Below are positions 25,408-34,587 of a stretch of DNA of 64,000 bases, one piece after another. The translations under genes and the position numbers were made by a program. Each line of letters starts with the position of its first letter. The stretch's first letter is position 1. Source of the DNA: Paracoccus everestensis (lineage in GTDB: Bacteria > Pseudomonadota > Alphaproteobacteria > Rhodobacterales > Rhodobacteraceae); contig NZ_CP090836.1 in the NCBI RefSeq assembly GCF_021491915.1, forward strand, positions 1,598,501 through 1,662,500, read 5' to 3'. The notes under the pieces were generated by a model. The model made no database searches, had not been told where the DNA came from, and saw only the letters and a list, made by a program, of their open reading frames with translations.

Positions 25408-25999
25408 TCTTGCCGCCGTGGTGGTGGCCTGCCTGCTGCCTGGGGCTGCCCTGTCGCAGCAGCTTGCCGATGGAACGCCGCTTCATGCGGACGATGCCCG
25501 CAGGCTGGGCGAATATCACGCCGCAGCGGGCGAGGCGATGCTGGACGCATTTTCCGGCGGCGATCCCGACGATCTTGTGATCTTGACCAATGTTCTGCAG
25601 GGCGACCCGCTGCCTTCGGATCAGGTCTTGGCAATGATCCCGGGGGATTGGTCCTGTCGGACAATCAAGATGGGCGGGCTTCTGCCCATCACCGTCTATC
25701 AGCCGTTTCGATGCCGGATCGGCAACGATGGAAGCTTGGAAAAGCTGACCGGATCCCAGCGGACCAGGGGGCGGATTCATGTGGACGGCGACCGTCTGGT
25801 CTATCTGGGCACCGGCTTCATTGCTGGCGACACGCCGCCGCCTTATGCCGACCTGCCACCCTTTTCCGAACCCGGATCCGGCCCGCAAAGGATGCCCGAG
25901 ATCGGCCTGGTCGAGATGACCGGGAACACTAGGGGCCGGGTGATGTTCCCCGACCCTTATCTGGAATCCCGCTTCAACATCCTGACCCTAAGCCGTTGA
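25394..25999 (+). CDS. Secreted DUF4893-like protein
   Basis: A 201-residue protein with a signal peptide (MRRADLAAVVVACLLPGAALSQQ, cleavage near residue 22). The mature part has a helix-rich start, then PGDWSCRTIKMGGLLPITVYQPFRCRI with two Cys that could pair, and LEKLTGSQRTRGRIHVDGDRLVYLGTG. This layout resembles DUF4893 proteins of alphaproteobacteria. I assign the family from memory of its pattern and cannot state a function. The start lies within the end of the DUF2237 gene. It is convergent with trpB, 6 nt apart. Confidence 0.65.
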   Translation: MRRADLAAVVVACLLPGAALSQQLADGTPLHADDARRLGEYHAAAGEAMLDAFSGGDPDDLVILTNVLQGDPLPSDQVLAMIPGDWSCRTIKMGGLLPITVYQPFRCRIGNDGSLEKLTGSQRTRGRIHVDGDRLVYLGTGFIAGDTPPPYADLPPFSEPGSGPQRMPEIGLVEMTGNTRGRVMFPDPYLESRFNILTLSR

Positions 26000-26005
26000 G
26001 GATGC

Positions 26006-27232
26006 TCATATTTTCATCTCGAAGCCCAGGTGCTTGGCGACGGTGAAGATATCCTTGTCGCCCCGTCCGCACATATTCATGACGATCAGGTGGTCGCGCG
26101 GCAGATCGGGCGCGATCTTCATCACATGAGCCAGGGCGTGGCTGGGTTCCAGTGCAGGAATGATCCCCTCCTGGGCGCAGCACAACTGGAACGCCGCCAG
26201 GGCCTCGTCATCGGTGATGCTGACATATTCCGCCCGACCCATGTCCTTGAGCCAGGCGTGTTCCGGCCCGATGCCGGGATAATCCAGACCCGCGCTGATC
26301 GAGTGGCCTTCCAGGATCTGACCGTCGTCGTCCTGGAGCAGATAGGTGCGGTTGCCGTGCAGCACGCCCGCCCGCCCGCCCGAAAGGCTGGCGCAGTGTT
26401 CCATCCTGTCGTCCACGCCCTTGCCCCCCGCCTCGACGCCGATGATGCGGACCTCCTTGTCGTCAAGGAAGGGATAGAACAGACCCATCGCATTCGATCC
26501 GCCGCCGATGGCCGCGATGATGGTATCGGGCAGGCGGCCTTCGCGGGGCAGGATCTGTTCCTTGACCTCTTTTCCGATGATCGACTGGAAATCGCGCACC
26601 ATGGCCGGATAAGGATGCGGACCCGCCACCGTGCCGATGCAGTAAAAGGTGTCGCGCACGTTCGTGACCCAGTCGCGCAGCGCGTCGTTCATCGCATCCT
26701 TCAGCGTGCCGCGACCCGATGTGACGGGCACAACCTCGGCCCCCAGCAGGCGCATCCGAAAGACGTTCGGCGCCTGGCGTTCCACGTCGGTCGCGCCCAT
26801 ATAGACGATGCACTTCAACCCAAAGCGCGCGCAGACGGTGGCGGTCGCCACGCCGTGCTGGCCCGCGCCCGTTTCCGCGATGATGCGGGTCTTGCCCATC
26901 CGGCGGGCCAGCAGGATCTGGCCCAGCACGTTGTTGATCTTGTGCGCGCCGGTGTGGTTCAGTTCGTCCCGCTTCATGTAGATTTTGGCACCGCCCAGGT
27001 GGTCGGTCAGCCGTTCGGCGAAATACAGGGGCGAGGGGCGGCCCACGTAATGCGTCCACAGATCATCCATCTCGGCCCAGAAGTCTGCGTCGGTCTTGGC
27101 GCGTTCGTATTCGGCCTCGAGATCCAGGATCAGCGGCATCAGGGTTTCGCTGACAAAGCGGCCGCCATAGATGCCGAAGCGCCCCTGTTCGTCGGGACCA
27201 GACTTGTAGCTGTTCACCAGATCATCTGCCAT
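26006..27232 (-). CDS. trpB: Tryptophan synthase, beta chain
   Basis: PLP enzyme that joins indole (channelled from TrpA) and serine to tryptophan. The 408 residues include [17 protein letters not shown] at the start, HTGAHKINN with the PLP Lys, [13 protein letters not shown], the GGGSNAMG phosphate-binding loop and a C-terminal SGRGDKD-type motif (CGRGDKDI). An in-frame ATG 15 nt upstream (27247) is also possible, each having a purine-rich stretch before it. trpA is not in view. It lies downstream of trpF and the GNAT gene on one transcript. Confidence 0.97.
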   Translation of the reverse strand: MADDLVNSYKSGPDEQGRFGIYGGRFVSETLMPLILDLEAEYERAKTDADFWAEMDDLWTHYVGRPSPLYFAERLTDHLGGAKIYMKRDELNHTGAHKINNVLGQILLARRMGKTRIIAETGAGQHGVATATVCARFGLKCIVYMGATDVERQAPNVFRMRLLGAEVVPVTSGRGTLKDAMNDALRDWVTNVRDTFYCIGTVAGPHPYPAMVRDFQSIIGKEVKEQILPREGRLPDTIIAAIGGGSNAMGLFYPFLDDKEVRIIGVEAGGKGVDDRMEHCASLSGGRAGVLHGNRTYLLQDDDGQILEGHSISAGLDYPGIGPEHAWLKDMGRAEYVSITDDEALAAFQLCCAQEGIIPALEPSHALAHVMKIAPDLPRDHLIVMNMCGRGDKDIFTVAKHLGFEMKI

Positions 27233-27256
27233 CGGACGCGCCTTCATGTGGAAGCC

Positions 27257-27703
27257 TCAAAGGGCTTTCTTATAGCCGATATGGCTGGGGGTGAAGCCCA
27301 GCCTGTCATAGAAGCGGTGGGCATCGGTCCGCGACCTGTTGGTGGTCAACTGCATCTGGCCGCACCCTGCCGCCCGCGCGCGATCCTCGGCATCGGCGAT
27401 CAGCTGCGCGCCAAGACCCCTGCCGCGCAGATCGGACGCAACGCGCACCCCTTCGATTTGGGCACGGCGGGCGGCAGCAGCGGAGAGGCCGGAAATGAAC
27501 AGGATCTGATAGCACGCGACGATCCGGTCACCCAGCAAGCCCACGATCAGCATATTGCCGTTTTGCGCCTGCATGGCATCAAAGGCCGCAAGATAGGGAT
27601 CCATGTCGGCCCCCTCTCGGTCCCGGCCCAGCACATCGTCGGCCAACAGGGCCACGACCGAAGGAACCTCGTCCCGCAAGGCGGGGCGGAACCGGACGGT
27701 CAC
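27257..27703 (-). CDS. GNAT family N-acetyltransferase
   Basis: Acetyl-CoA-dependent acetyltransferase, substrate unknown. In 148 residues the acetyl-CoA loop is IEGVRVASDLRGRGLGAQLIADAE (motif A, RGRGLG), preceded by the MLIVGLLGDRIVACYQI strands and followed by CGQMQLTTNRSRTDAHRFYDRLGF (motif B). The start is GTG at 27703, which overlaps the trpF stop as GTGA; the upstream open frame runs through trpF in another frame and is not coding. Location between trpF and trpB is common in Rhodobacterales and says little about the substrate. Confidence 0.85.
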   Translation of the reverse strand: MTVRFRPALRDEVPSVVALLADDVLGRDREGADMDPYLAAFDAMQAQNGNMLIVGLLGDRIVACYQILFISGLSAAAARRAQIEGVRVASDLRGRGLGAQLIADAEDRARAAGCGQMQLTTNRSRTDAHRFYDRLGFTPSHIGYKKAL

Positions 27704-28332
27704 GACGCCGCCGCGACAAAGGCCCGGATCAACCCTTCGTCCTTGACCCCCGGCTCGGTTTCCACGCCCGAGGAAACATCGACCGCAGGCGCGCCGGTCA
27801 GCCGGATCGCCTCGGCTACGTTTTGCGGGGTCAGGCCACCGGCCAGCATCCAGGGGCGCAGCCACTTGCGCCCCACCAGCAGCCGCCAATCGAAGGACAG
27901 TCCGTTACCGCCGGGCAGGACCGCGTCCTGGGGCGGCTTGGCATCAACCAGCAGCATATCGGCCACCAAGCCATAGTCGGTCAGCGCAGGCAGGTCGGCA
28001 GGGCCTGACAGCCCGACGGACTTCATCACAGGCAGGCCCGTCAAACCCTTGACCTGTGCCACCCGATCCGGGCTTTCACTGCCATGAAGCTGGATGATGT
28101 CCAGGGGTACCTTGCCCAGCACGGCATCCAGCATCGCATCGTCGGGATCCACGAACAGTCCAACCCGCGCCATGCCGACGGGCACGTGCAAAACCAGTGC
28201 CGCGGCCTCGTCGGCTGACACGGCGCGCGGTGATTTTGGAAAGAAGACCAACCCGACATAACGCGCGCCCGCATCGGCTGCGGCCTCGATATGCTCGGGT
28301 CGGCGCAGGCCGCATATCTTGACCTGGGCCAT
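27700..28332 (-). CDS. trpF: Phosphoribosylanthranilate isomerase
   Basis: Amadori isomerisation of PRA to CdRP in tryptophan synthesis. A 210-residue (beta/alpha)8 enzyme with catalytic Cys7 in VKICGLRRPEH and the catalytic Asp in LLVDAKPP near residue 134. GLVFFPKSPR and LAGGLTPQNV are further signatures. The stop codon overlaps the GNAT start. lapA lies 3 nt upstream. Confidence 0.96.
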   Translation of the reverse strand: MAQVKICGLRRPEHIEAAADAGARYVGLVFFPKSPRAVSADEAAALVLHVPVGMARVGLFVDPDDAMLDAVLGKVPLDIIQLHGSESPDRVAQVKGLTGLPVMKSVGLSGPADLPALTDYGLVADMLLVDAKPPQDAVLPGGNGLSFDWRLLVGRKWLRPWMLAGGLTPQNVAEAIRLTGAPAVDVSSGVETEPGVKDEGLIRAFVAAAS

Positions 28333-28335
28333 CCC

Positions 28336-28755
28336 TCAGCGCCTGGCGGGCAGCGTGGTGCCGGGCGCCGGTTCGGCCGAAGCCACAGGCAGCGCAGGCA
28401 CCGTGGTCCCGGGGCGCTCCAAGATCGCCAGAACGTCATCCTTGGGGGCGGCGTGGCGGTTGCGCAGGTGGCCTACCTCGCTCTCCAGCTGGGCGGCGCG
28501 AAAGGCCTGCGCGCGGGCCTCGCGGCGGATGTGGGATTCGCGCAGCCATTCCCAGACCAGGCCCGCCAGCATCCCCAAGGCAAAGGCCAGAAAGATCACC
28601 AGGAACAGCGGCAAGGCAACCGACCAGCGTCCGCCCAGATACTGCCCGAAATTCGCGGGAAAGGCCGACAGCGTCACCGTTTCACGATTGGCCAAGGCAA
28701 CGGCGATCAGGACGATTGCCAAAGCCACCACGAAGATCAGTCGAAGAAAGCGCAT
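28336..28755 (-). CDS. lapA: LapA-domain inner-membrane protein
   Basis: Membrane protein of the LapA (DUF1049) family; in E. coli LapA works with LapB in control of lipopolysaccharide synthesis. The 139 residues hold two membrane segments (about 4-24 and 45-70), a cytosolic coiled stretch (RREARAQAFRAAQLESEVGHLRNR) and a Pro/Ala-rich end. lapB is not next to it. It sits between ihfB and trpF, a conserved order in this group. Confidence 0.85.
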   Translation of the reverse strand: MRFLRLIFVVALAIVLIAVALANRETVTLSAFPANFGQYLGGRWSVALPLFLVIFLAFALGMLAGLVWEWLRESHIRREARAQAFRAAQLESEVGHLRNRHAAPKDDVLAILERPGTTVPALPVASAEPAPGTTLPARR

Positions 28756-28815
28756 GAAATGTCCTTGGTTGCGGCCGCCATGCGCGGCCCGGTATCCTGC
28801 CGGCTTCTACGCCGT

Positions 28816-29100
28816 TCAGGCCTCCCCGTTCAACCGATCACGCAACAGTTTGCCGGTCTTGAAAAAGGGGACGTATTTCTGGTCCACATCCACGGCCTCG
28901 CCCGTGCGCGGGTTGCGGCCGGTTCGCGAGTCGCGCTTCTTGACGGAAAAGGCGCCAAAGCCGCGCAGTTCGACCCTGTCGCCGCGCGCCATGGCGTCGA
29001 TGATTTCCTCGAACACGGTGTTCACGATCCGCTCTACATCGCGACGGAACAGATGCGGGTTTTCGTCAGCGATCAGCTGGATCAGTTCGGACCGGATCAT
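28816..29100 (-). CDS. ihfB: Integration host factor, beta subunit
   Basis: DNA-bending protein that pairs with IhfA and shapes many promoters and recombination sites. The 94 residues have the HU/IHF fold: [17 protein letters not shown], the [17 protein letters not shown] core, and the DNA-intercalating arm [12 protein letters not shown]. Two further ATGs lie together at the start; the one at 29100 leaves room for the GGGGGG ribosome site. It is downstream of rpsA, the usual arrangement. Confidence 0.95.
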   Translation of the reverse strand: MIRSELIQLIADENPHLFRRDVERIVNTVFEEIIDAMARGDRVELRGFGAFSVKKRDSRTGRNPRTGEAVDVDQKYVPFFKTGKLLRDRLNGEA

Positions 29101-29254
29101 CATCCCCCCAGGTGGCGTAACGGCTGCAAGACGTCGTCCGCAGGACTAGCGACAAAAGGCAACGCAGGAAAAGGTTCCTAGTTTCCATAGCGATGCCAGT
29201 TTTGCCCCTGCCGCGCAAGAGAAGTGAACACCCCCTGCCTATCCAGCGGGCATG

Positions 29255-29285
29255 AAAAAGCCCGTCCCGCGCAAGCGGAACGGGC
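29255..29285 (-). terminator. Rho-independent terminator of rpsA
   Basis: On the minus strand an 11-bp stem with one mismatch (29260-29270 with 29275-29285, GCAA-type loop) is followed by five T residues (AAAAA at 29255-29259 on the plus strand). It lies 25 nt past the rpsA stop and would separate rpsA from ihfB. Confidence 0.85.
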
Positions 29286-29309
29286 GATGATGCATCGCAA
29301 AGGGCGCGA

Positions 29310-30989
29310 TCAGGCGTTGCGGTTCAGCGCGGCGCCCAGGATGTCGCCCAGCGACGCGCCCGAATCGGACGATCCGTACTGGTCGATGGCTTCCTTTTCC
29401 TCGGCAATCTCGCGCGCCTTGATCGACAGGCCCAGACGGCGGGTCTTGGTGTCGATGTTGGTAACGCGGGCATCGACCTTGTCGCCGACCTGGAACCGCT
29501 CGGGACGCTGGTCCTGACGGTCGCGGGCCAGATCCGAACGGCGGATGAACGACTTGACGCCGTTGTATTCCACCTCGACCCCGCCTTCTTCGATGGCGGT
29601 GACTTCGACGGTCACGACCGTGCCACGCTTCACGCCGTCAACGGCTTCGGCCATGTGCTCGTTTTCCAGCGACTTGATCGACAGGCTGATGCGCTCTTTC
29701 TCGACATCCACGTCCTGGACGACCGCTTTCACCACGTCGCCCTTGCGGAAGTCCTGGATCGCATCCTCGCCACGGGCATCCCACGAGATGTCCGACAGGT
29801 GGACCATGCCGTCGATATCGCCTTCGAGGCCGACGAACAGACCGAATTCGGTGATGTTCTTGACTTCGCCCTCGATCACGGTGCCCGACGGATGGGTTTC
29901 CGCGAACACTTCCCACGGGTTGCGCTGCGTCTGCTTCAGGCCCAGCGACACGCGGCGCTTGGCTTCGTCGATTTCCAGAACCATTACTTCGACCTCTTGC
30001 GAGGTGGAGACGATCTTGCCCGGATGGACGTTCTTCTTGGTCCAGCTCATTTCACTGACGTGGACCAGACCCTCGACACCGGCTTCCAGTTCGACAAAGG
30101 CGCCGTAGTCGGTGATGTTGGTCACGCGGCCCTGGTGGACCGAACCGATCGGGAACTTGTCGCCCACGGTATCCCACGGATCGGCCTGCAGCTGCTTCAT
30201 GCCCAGGCTGATGCGGTGGCTGTCCTTGTTGATCTTGATGACCTGAACTTTCAGGGTCTCGCCGATCGCCAGGATTTCGGACGGGTGGTTGACGCGGCGC
30301 CAGGCCATGTCGGTGACGTGCAGCAGCCCGTCAACACCGCCCAGATCGACGAACGCCCCGTATTCGGTGATGTTCTTGACCACGCCGTCGACCGTCTGAC
30401 CTTCGGTCAGGTTGGCAATGACTTCGGCGCGCTGTTCGGCGCGGCTTTCTTCCAGGATGGCGCGGCGCGACACGACAATGTTGCCACGGCGGCGGTCCAT
30501 TTTCAGGATCTGGAACGGCTGCTTCAGGCCCATCAGCGGGCCGGCGTCGCGCACGGGGCGCACATCGACCTGCGAACCGGGCAGGAAGGCCACGGCGCCG
30601 CCCAGATCGACAGTGAAGCCGCCCTTGACGCGACCGAAGATGGCGCCTTCGACGCGCTCTTCATCGGCATAGGCTCTTTCCAGACGGTCCCAGGCTTCTT
30701 CGCGGCGGGCTTTTTCGCGGCTGATGCTGGCTTCGCCGCGGGCATTTTCCACGCGGTCCAGATAAACCTCGACTTCGTCGCCAACCTTGATGTTGGGTTC
30801 TTCGCCGGGATTTGCGAATTCTTTCAGATCGACGCGGCCTTCCATCTTGTAGCCGACGTCGATGATGGCCTGGCCCGCCTCGATGGCGATGACACGGCCT
30901 TTGACAACCGAACCTTCGTCCGGGGTGTCGATGTCGAAGCTTTCGTTCAGGAGGGCTTCGAATTCCTCCATGGTCGCTTTAGCGCACAT
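29310..30989 (-). CDS. rpsA: 30S ribosomal protein S1
   Basis: Binds mRNA and brings it to the 30S subunit. The 559 residues are made of six S1 RNA-binding repeats, each with the GAFVDLG/GLFVGLE and VHVSEMSW/LHVTDMAW type motifs. AAAGGAAA precedes the ATG. The leader is about 145 nt if the promoter at 31143-31171 is used, and such leaders are the site of autoregulation in other bacteria. The usual upstream neighbour cmk is absent; modA lies divergently. Confidence 0.98.
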   Translation of the reverse strand: MCAKATMEEFEALLNESFDIDTPDEGSVVKGRVIAIEAGQAIIDVGYKMEGRVDLKEFANPGEEPNIKVGDEVEVYLDRVENARGEASISREKARREEAWDRLERAYADEERVEGAIFGRVKGGFTVDLGGAVAFLPGSQVDVRPVRDAGPLMGLKQPFQILKMDRRRGNIVVSRRAILEESRAEQRAEVIANLTEGQTVDGVVKNITEYGAFVDLGGVDGLLHVTDMAWRRVNHPSEILAIGETLKVQVIKINKDSHRISLGMKQLQADPWDTVGDKFPIGSVHQGRVTNITDYGAFVELEAGVEGLVHVSEMSWTKKNVHPGKIVSTSQEVEVMVLEIDEAKRRVSLGLKQTQRNPWEVFAETHPSGTVIEGEVKNITEFGLFVGLEGDIDGMVHLSDISWDARGEDAIQDFRKGDVVKAVVQDVDVEKERISLSIKSLENEHMAEAVDGVKRGTVVTVEVTAIEEGGVEVEYNGVKSFIRRSDLARDRQDQRPERFQVGDKVDARVTNIDTKTRRLGLSIKAREIAEEKEAIDQYGSSDSGASLGDILGAALNRNA

Positions 30990-31142
30990 ATATAATCAGT
31001 TTCCTTTGGTCGATTTCACTGGCCATGCGGTTGGCTCCGCCGGTCTTTATGGCTGCCCTTCGGGAACGACAAAGGGTCGCGGCTGGCGCCCGACCCGTTC
31101 AGATGCGGTCTGTTCTGACCATGTCGCCCTTGGACTGGCGGT

Positions 31143-31171
31143 CATATAGTCGTGTTTTTGCTGCAACTCAA
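31143..31171 (-). promoter_or_regulatory. Predicted housekeeping promoter of rpsA
   Basis: On the minus strand TTGAGT (31171-31166) and TATATG (31148-31143) are separated by exactly 17 nt. The local AT content is high compared with the surroundings. Initiation near 31136 would give rpsA a leader of about 145 nt. Confidence 0.6.
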
Positions 31172-31276
31172 CGTAAAAAGTAAGATGCGGCTTCGATATG
31201 GCCAATCGGAAATATCGCTTGCGGGTTGCCTTGCCCGGACGATAGCTTCGGACAACCATAACCAGCCGAGGTTCCC

Positions 31277-32020
31277 GTGCGCCCTGCCCTGCTGGCCGCC
31301 GCCCTGACCCTGTCTGCCGCGCCCGCCTGGGCCGAGGATGTCAGCGTCTTCGCCGCCGCCTCCCTGAAGAACGCGCTTGATGAGGTCGCGGCACAGTTCA
31401 CGGCCCAGACGGGCAACACGGTGACGATTTCATATGCCGGATCCAACGCGCTTGCCAAACAGATCATCGAGGGGGCGCCCGCCGATCTGTTCCTGTCGGC
31501 CAATGCGGAATGGATGGATCAGGTCGACCAAGCAGGGCTTGTGCAGGACCGCGCCGATATCCTGGGCAACCGCCTGGTGCTGATCGGCCATGGCGATGCT
31601 GCACCCGTGCGGATTTCGGCGGGCACCGACTTGGCTGGGATGCTGAATGGCGGCAAACTGGCGATGGCCCTGGTGGATTCCGTTCCCGCCGGTCAGTACG
31701 GCAAGGCGGCATTGGAAAACCTGGGGCTTTGGGACGACGTGGGCGCCGATGTCGCGCAATCGGACAATGTGCGCGCGGCTTTGGTCCTGGTCGCTGCGGG
31801 CGAGGCACCTTACGGCATCGTCTATGCCACCGATGCGGCCGCCGAAGATGATGTGGCGATTGTGGGGAATTTTCCTGCGGACAGCTATCCCACGATCACC
31901 TATCCTGCCGCCCTTTTGACAGAGGCTGCCGATGACGCCGACCGCGCATTTTTCGACGCCATAAGGTGGGATGCCGCGGACGAGGTCTTTGCAAAACATG
32001 GCTTTACGGTGACGGACTGA
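31277..32020 (+). CDS. modA: Molybdate ABC transporter, substrate-binding protein
   Basis: Periplasmic receptor for molybdate (and tungstate). The 247-residue precursor has a signal peptide (ending SAAPAWAEDV) and the ModA signatures VFAAASLKNALDEVAAQF, YAGSNALAKQI, ADLFLSAN, and VDSVPAGQYGKAALE, in which Ser and Tyr ligand the oxyanion. The start is GTG at 31277 with GAGG upstream. First gene of modABC. I did not find a clear ModE box in the 280 bp upstream. Confidence 0.95.
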   Translation: MRPALLAAALTLSAAPAWAEDVSVFAAASLKNALDEVAAQFTAQTGNTVTISYAGSNALAKQIIEGAPADLFLSANAEWMDQVDQAGLVQDRADILGNRLVLIGHGDAAPVRISAGTDLAGMLNGGKLAMALVDSVPAGQYGKAALENLGLWDDVGADVAQSDNVRAALVLVAAGEAPYGIVYATDAAAEDDVAIVGNFPADSYPTITYPAALLTEAADDADRAFFDAIRWDAADEVFAKHGFTVTD

Positions 32021-32021
32021 C

Positions 32022-32717
32022 GTGACCGACTGGCTGACCCCCGAGGCGTGGCAGGCCCTTCGACTGTCATTGAAGGTATCGCTGTGGGCCGTGGCAACCA
32101 GCCTGCCTCTGGGGATCCTTGCAGCCTATGCCCTGGCGCGATGGCGTTTTCCGGGACACGGCCTGCTGAACGGGCTGGTGCATCTGCCGCTGGTCTTGCC
32201 GCCCGTTGTCACGGGCTATCTGTTGCTGCTGACCTTTGGACGGCGCGGATGGGTCGGGCAATGGCTGGACGGGATCGGCATCGTTCTGGCATTCCGCTGG
32301 ACCGGCGCAGCCCTGGCCGCCGCGATCATGGCATTTCCCCTGATGGTCCGCGCCATCCGCCTGTCGATCGAGGCGGTGGATCCCCGGCTGGAACAGGCCG
32401 CATCCACACTCGGCGCCCCACGGGCCTGGGTGTTCCTGACCGTCACCCTGCCCCTGATCCTGCCCGGCATCCTCGCGGGCGCGATCCTGGCATTCGCAAA
32501 GGCCATGGGGGAATTCGGCGCCACCATCACATTCGTATCGAACATCCCCGGCCAGACGCAGACCCTGCCATCGGCCATCTATGCATTCCTGCAGGTGCCG
32601 GGAGGAGAGGCTGCGGCGGCGCGGCTGGTCATCATCGCCGTCGCCGTCGCCATGGGCGCGCTGTTCCTGTCGGAATGGCTGTCGCGGGCCATTGCCCGGC
32701 GCATTCGGGGCGCGTGA
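32022..32717 (+). CDS. modB: Molybdate ABC transporter, permease
   Basis: Inner-membrane channel of the molybdate importer, 231 residues with about five or six helices. The EAA loop that contacts ModC reads EQAASTLGAPRAWVFLTVTLPL near residue 125-147, followed by GILAGAILAFAKAMGEFGATI, the ModB hallmark. It starts with GTG one base after the modA stop and ends in a TGATG overlap with modC. Confidence 0.95.
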   Translation: MTDWLTPEAWQALRLSLKVSLWAVATSLPLGILAAYALARWRFPGHGLLNGLVHLPLVLPPVVTGYLLLLTFGRRGWVGQWLDGIGIVLAFRWTGAALAAAIMAFPLMVRAIRLSIEAVDPRLEQAASTLGAPRAWVFLTVTLPLILPGILAGAILAFAKAMGEFGATITFVSNIPGQTQTLPSAIYAFLQVPGGEAAAARLVIIAVAVAMGALFLSEWLSRAIARRIRGA

Positions 32718-33802
32718 TGCTGACCGTCGCGCTGCGTCATGCCTTTCCGGGCTTCCTGCTGGATGCGGCCTTCGATGCCCCATCGGGGCTGACGGCGTTG
32801 TTCGGACATTCGGGTTCGGGAAAGACCACCATCGTCAACGCCGTCGCAGGGCTTCTGCGGCCTGACCACGGGCGCATCGCTGACGGCGGCACCGTGCTGA
32901 CAGACAGCCGCCAAGGCATCTTCCTGCCGCCGCACCGGCGCGGCATCGGCTATGTCTTCCAGGATGCAAGGCTGTTTCCGCACCTGACGGTCCGGCAGAA
33001 CCTGCTGTACGGCCACTGGTTCACAGGCCGCGGGCGGCAATCCGACCTGGACCGCGTGACAGAAATGCTGGGCATCGGTCCGCTGCTGTCCCGTCGCCCC
33101 GCCGCGCTGTCGGGGGGCGAGCGCCAGCGCGTCGCGCTTGGCCGGGCAATCCTGTCCCATCCCCGGCTGCTGTTGATGGACGAGCCTCTGGCGGCCCTGG
33201 ACCAGCCCCGCAAGGACGAGATCCTTCCCTATCTGGAACGCCTGCGCGATCATGCCGGGCTGCCGATCCTTTATGTCACCCATTCCCCGGCCGAGGTCGC
33301 GCGCCTGGCCACCACCATCGTCCTGGTGGTCGGGGGCCGCGTGACGGCTGCCGGACCAGCGGCGCAGATGCTGTCGGATCCCGCCATCGCCCCCATGCTG
33401 GGCCTTGCCGAAATCGGTGCTGTGCTGACCGCGCGGGTATGCGGGCAGGACGCGGATGGCCTGACCCGGCTTGCAACCCCTGCCGGGGCGCTGTTCCTGC
33501 CCCGGGTCGCGGCCCCTGTGGGCAGCATTCTGCGGCTGCGGATCCTGGCCCAGGACGTGATGATCGCGACCATCCCGCCGCAAGGCATCTCGGCGCTGAA
33601 CGTCATCCCTGCCACGGTCCGCGACCTGACCGACAGCGAGGGCAGCGTGCTGGTGCGCCTGGATGCCGGGGGTCAGGCGATCCTGTCGCGCATCACCGCC
33701 CGGTCCGCCCGCGCCCTTGACCTGCATCCCGGCAAGCCGGTTCACGCCGTGCTGAAGGCGGTTTCCGTGGCACCCGGAACGATCGGCTTTTCCGCAGGCT
33801 GA
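32717..33802 (+). CDS. modC: Molybdate ABC transporter, ATPase
   Basis: Powers molybdate import. In 361 residues: Walker A GHSGSGKT (about 30-37), Q-loop VFQDARLFPHLTV, signature LSGGERQRVALGRA, Walker B LLLMDEPLAALD, H-loop VTHSPAEV. A C-terminal Mop/TOBE domain (about 290-350, SALNVIPATV) can bind molybdate and may allow feedback inhibition. The start overlaps the modB stop by 1 bp. The last 61 bp overlap the end of the metallophosphoesterase gene on the other strand. Confidence 0.95.
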   Translation: MLTVALRHAFPGFLLDAAFDAPSGLTALFGHSGSGKTTIVNAVAGLLRPDHGRIADGGTVLTDSRQGIFLPPHRRGIGYVFQDARLFPHLTVRQNLLYGHWFTGRGRQSDLDRVTEMLGIGPLLSRRPAALSGGERQRVALGRAILSHPRLLLMDEPLAALDQPRKDEILPYLERLRDHAGLPILYVTHSPAEVARLATTIVLVVGGRVTAAGPAAQMLSDPAIAPMLGLAEIGAVLTARVCGQDADGLTRLATPAGALFLPRVAAPVGSILRLRILAQDVMIATIPPQGISALNVIPATVRDLTDSEGSVLVRLDAGGQAILSRITARSARALDLHPGKPVHAVLKAVSVAPGTIGFSAG

Positions 33803-34587
33803 TGGGCGACCCAGATGCCGCTTTCACGAGAGAAATATTCATATTCAGGCGCCTGAAATCCCTGCCCCATGGGCGCGATATGCCGTTCGATGGTCAGCAA
33901 CGCGCCGTCGATCTGCAAGACCGCAAATTCGCTTTGCCGGTCCGACAGTCGCGCGCACAGCGCCGTCCCTGCTTGCACCTGCAGCAGGCTCGGATGCGCA
34001 GTCTGGTCCAGCATGGCGCCCGTCGCCCAGACGTGCAGGTGCCCTGACAGCGCGATCTGCGCCCCCGCGCGTTCCAGCCGCGCCAAGGCCTGCGGGGCGC
34101 GGCGCGTCAGTTCCTTGTCTACCTGCGCCAGATGTTCCAGCGGATGATGCAGCGCCACGATGTTCATGCAAGTCGGATCGAGACTGCGTTCCAGCCGCGC
34201 GATCTCTCCGCTCCGGATCACACCCCGCTGCACGGCCAAGGGATCGACGCTGTTCAGCGCAAGAACCCGAACCGAGCCAACCTGGCGCGTGGGCGTCAGG
34301 TCCGGTCCGACTGCCCGCCGAAAGCCGTGCCAAGGCGCCAGGAACCGCACCGGCAGGTTATACAGCGGCACGTCGTGATTGCCGGGCAGCACCATCAGTG
34401 GTGCCTGGACGCGCCCCAGGAACGCCGCCGCCTCGGCGTATTGATCGGCGCGGGCGCGGTGGGTGACATCGCCCGTCACCACCACCAGATCGGCCCCCGC
34501 GTCGTTCACACGATCCAGAAGGGGTTCGACCAGCTCGGCCCGGTGAAACCCGAAATGCAGGTCGGACAGATGGACGATGCGCGTCAC
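33742..34587 (-). CDS. Metallophosphoesterase
   Basis: Calcineurin-like phosphoesterase with all metal motifs in order: HLSDLHFG (Asp9, His11), VTGDVTHR, PGNHD, ALHHPLEH and SGHLHVW. The 281 residues lack a signal peptide, so it is cytosolic. The substrate is unknown; similar proteins cleave cyclic nucleotides or phospholipid headgroups. It is coupled by a 4-bp overlap to the upstream lipid-kinase-like gene. That pairing suggests a lipid or phosphodiester substrate, an inference only. The 3' end overlaps modC by 61 bp. Confidence 0.88.
   Translation of the reverse strand: MTRIVHLSDLHFGFHRAELVEPLLDRVNDAGADLVVVTGDVTHRARADQYAEAAAFLGRVQAPLMVLPGNHDVPLYNLPVRFLAPWHGFRRAVGPDLTPTRQVGSVRVLALNSVDPLAVQRGVIRSGEIARLERSLDPTCMNIVALHHPLEHLAQVDKELTRRAPQALARLERAGAQIALSGHLHVWATGAMLDQTAHPSLLQVQAGTALCARLSDRQSEFAVLQIDGALLTIERHIAPMGQGFQAPEYEYFSRESGIWVAHQPAEKPIVPGATETAFSTA

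Noticed and set aside
31200..31276. ModE (Mo-box) operator before modA
   Set aside because: No pair of ATAT-type half-sites with proper symmetry was found; fragments such as AAATATCGC are single and weak.
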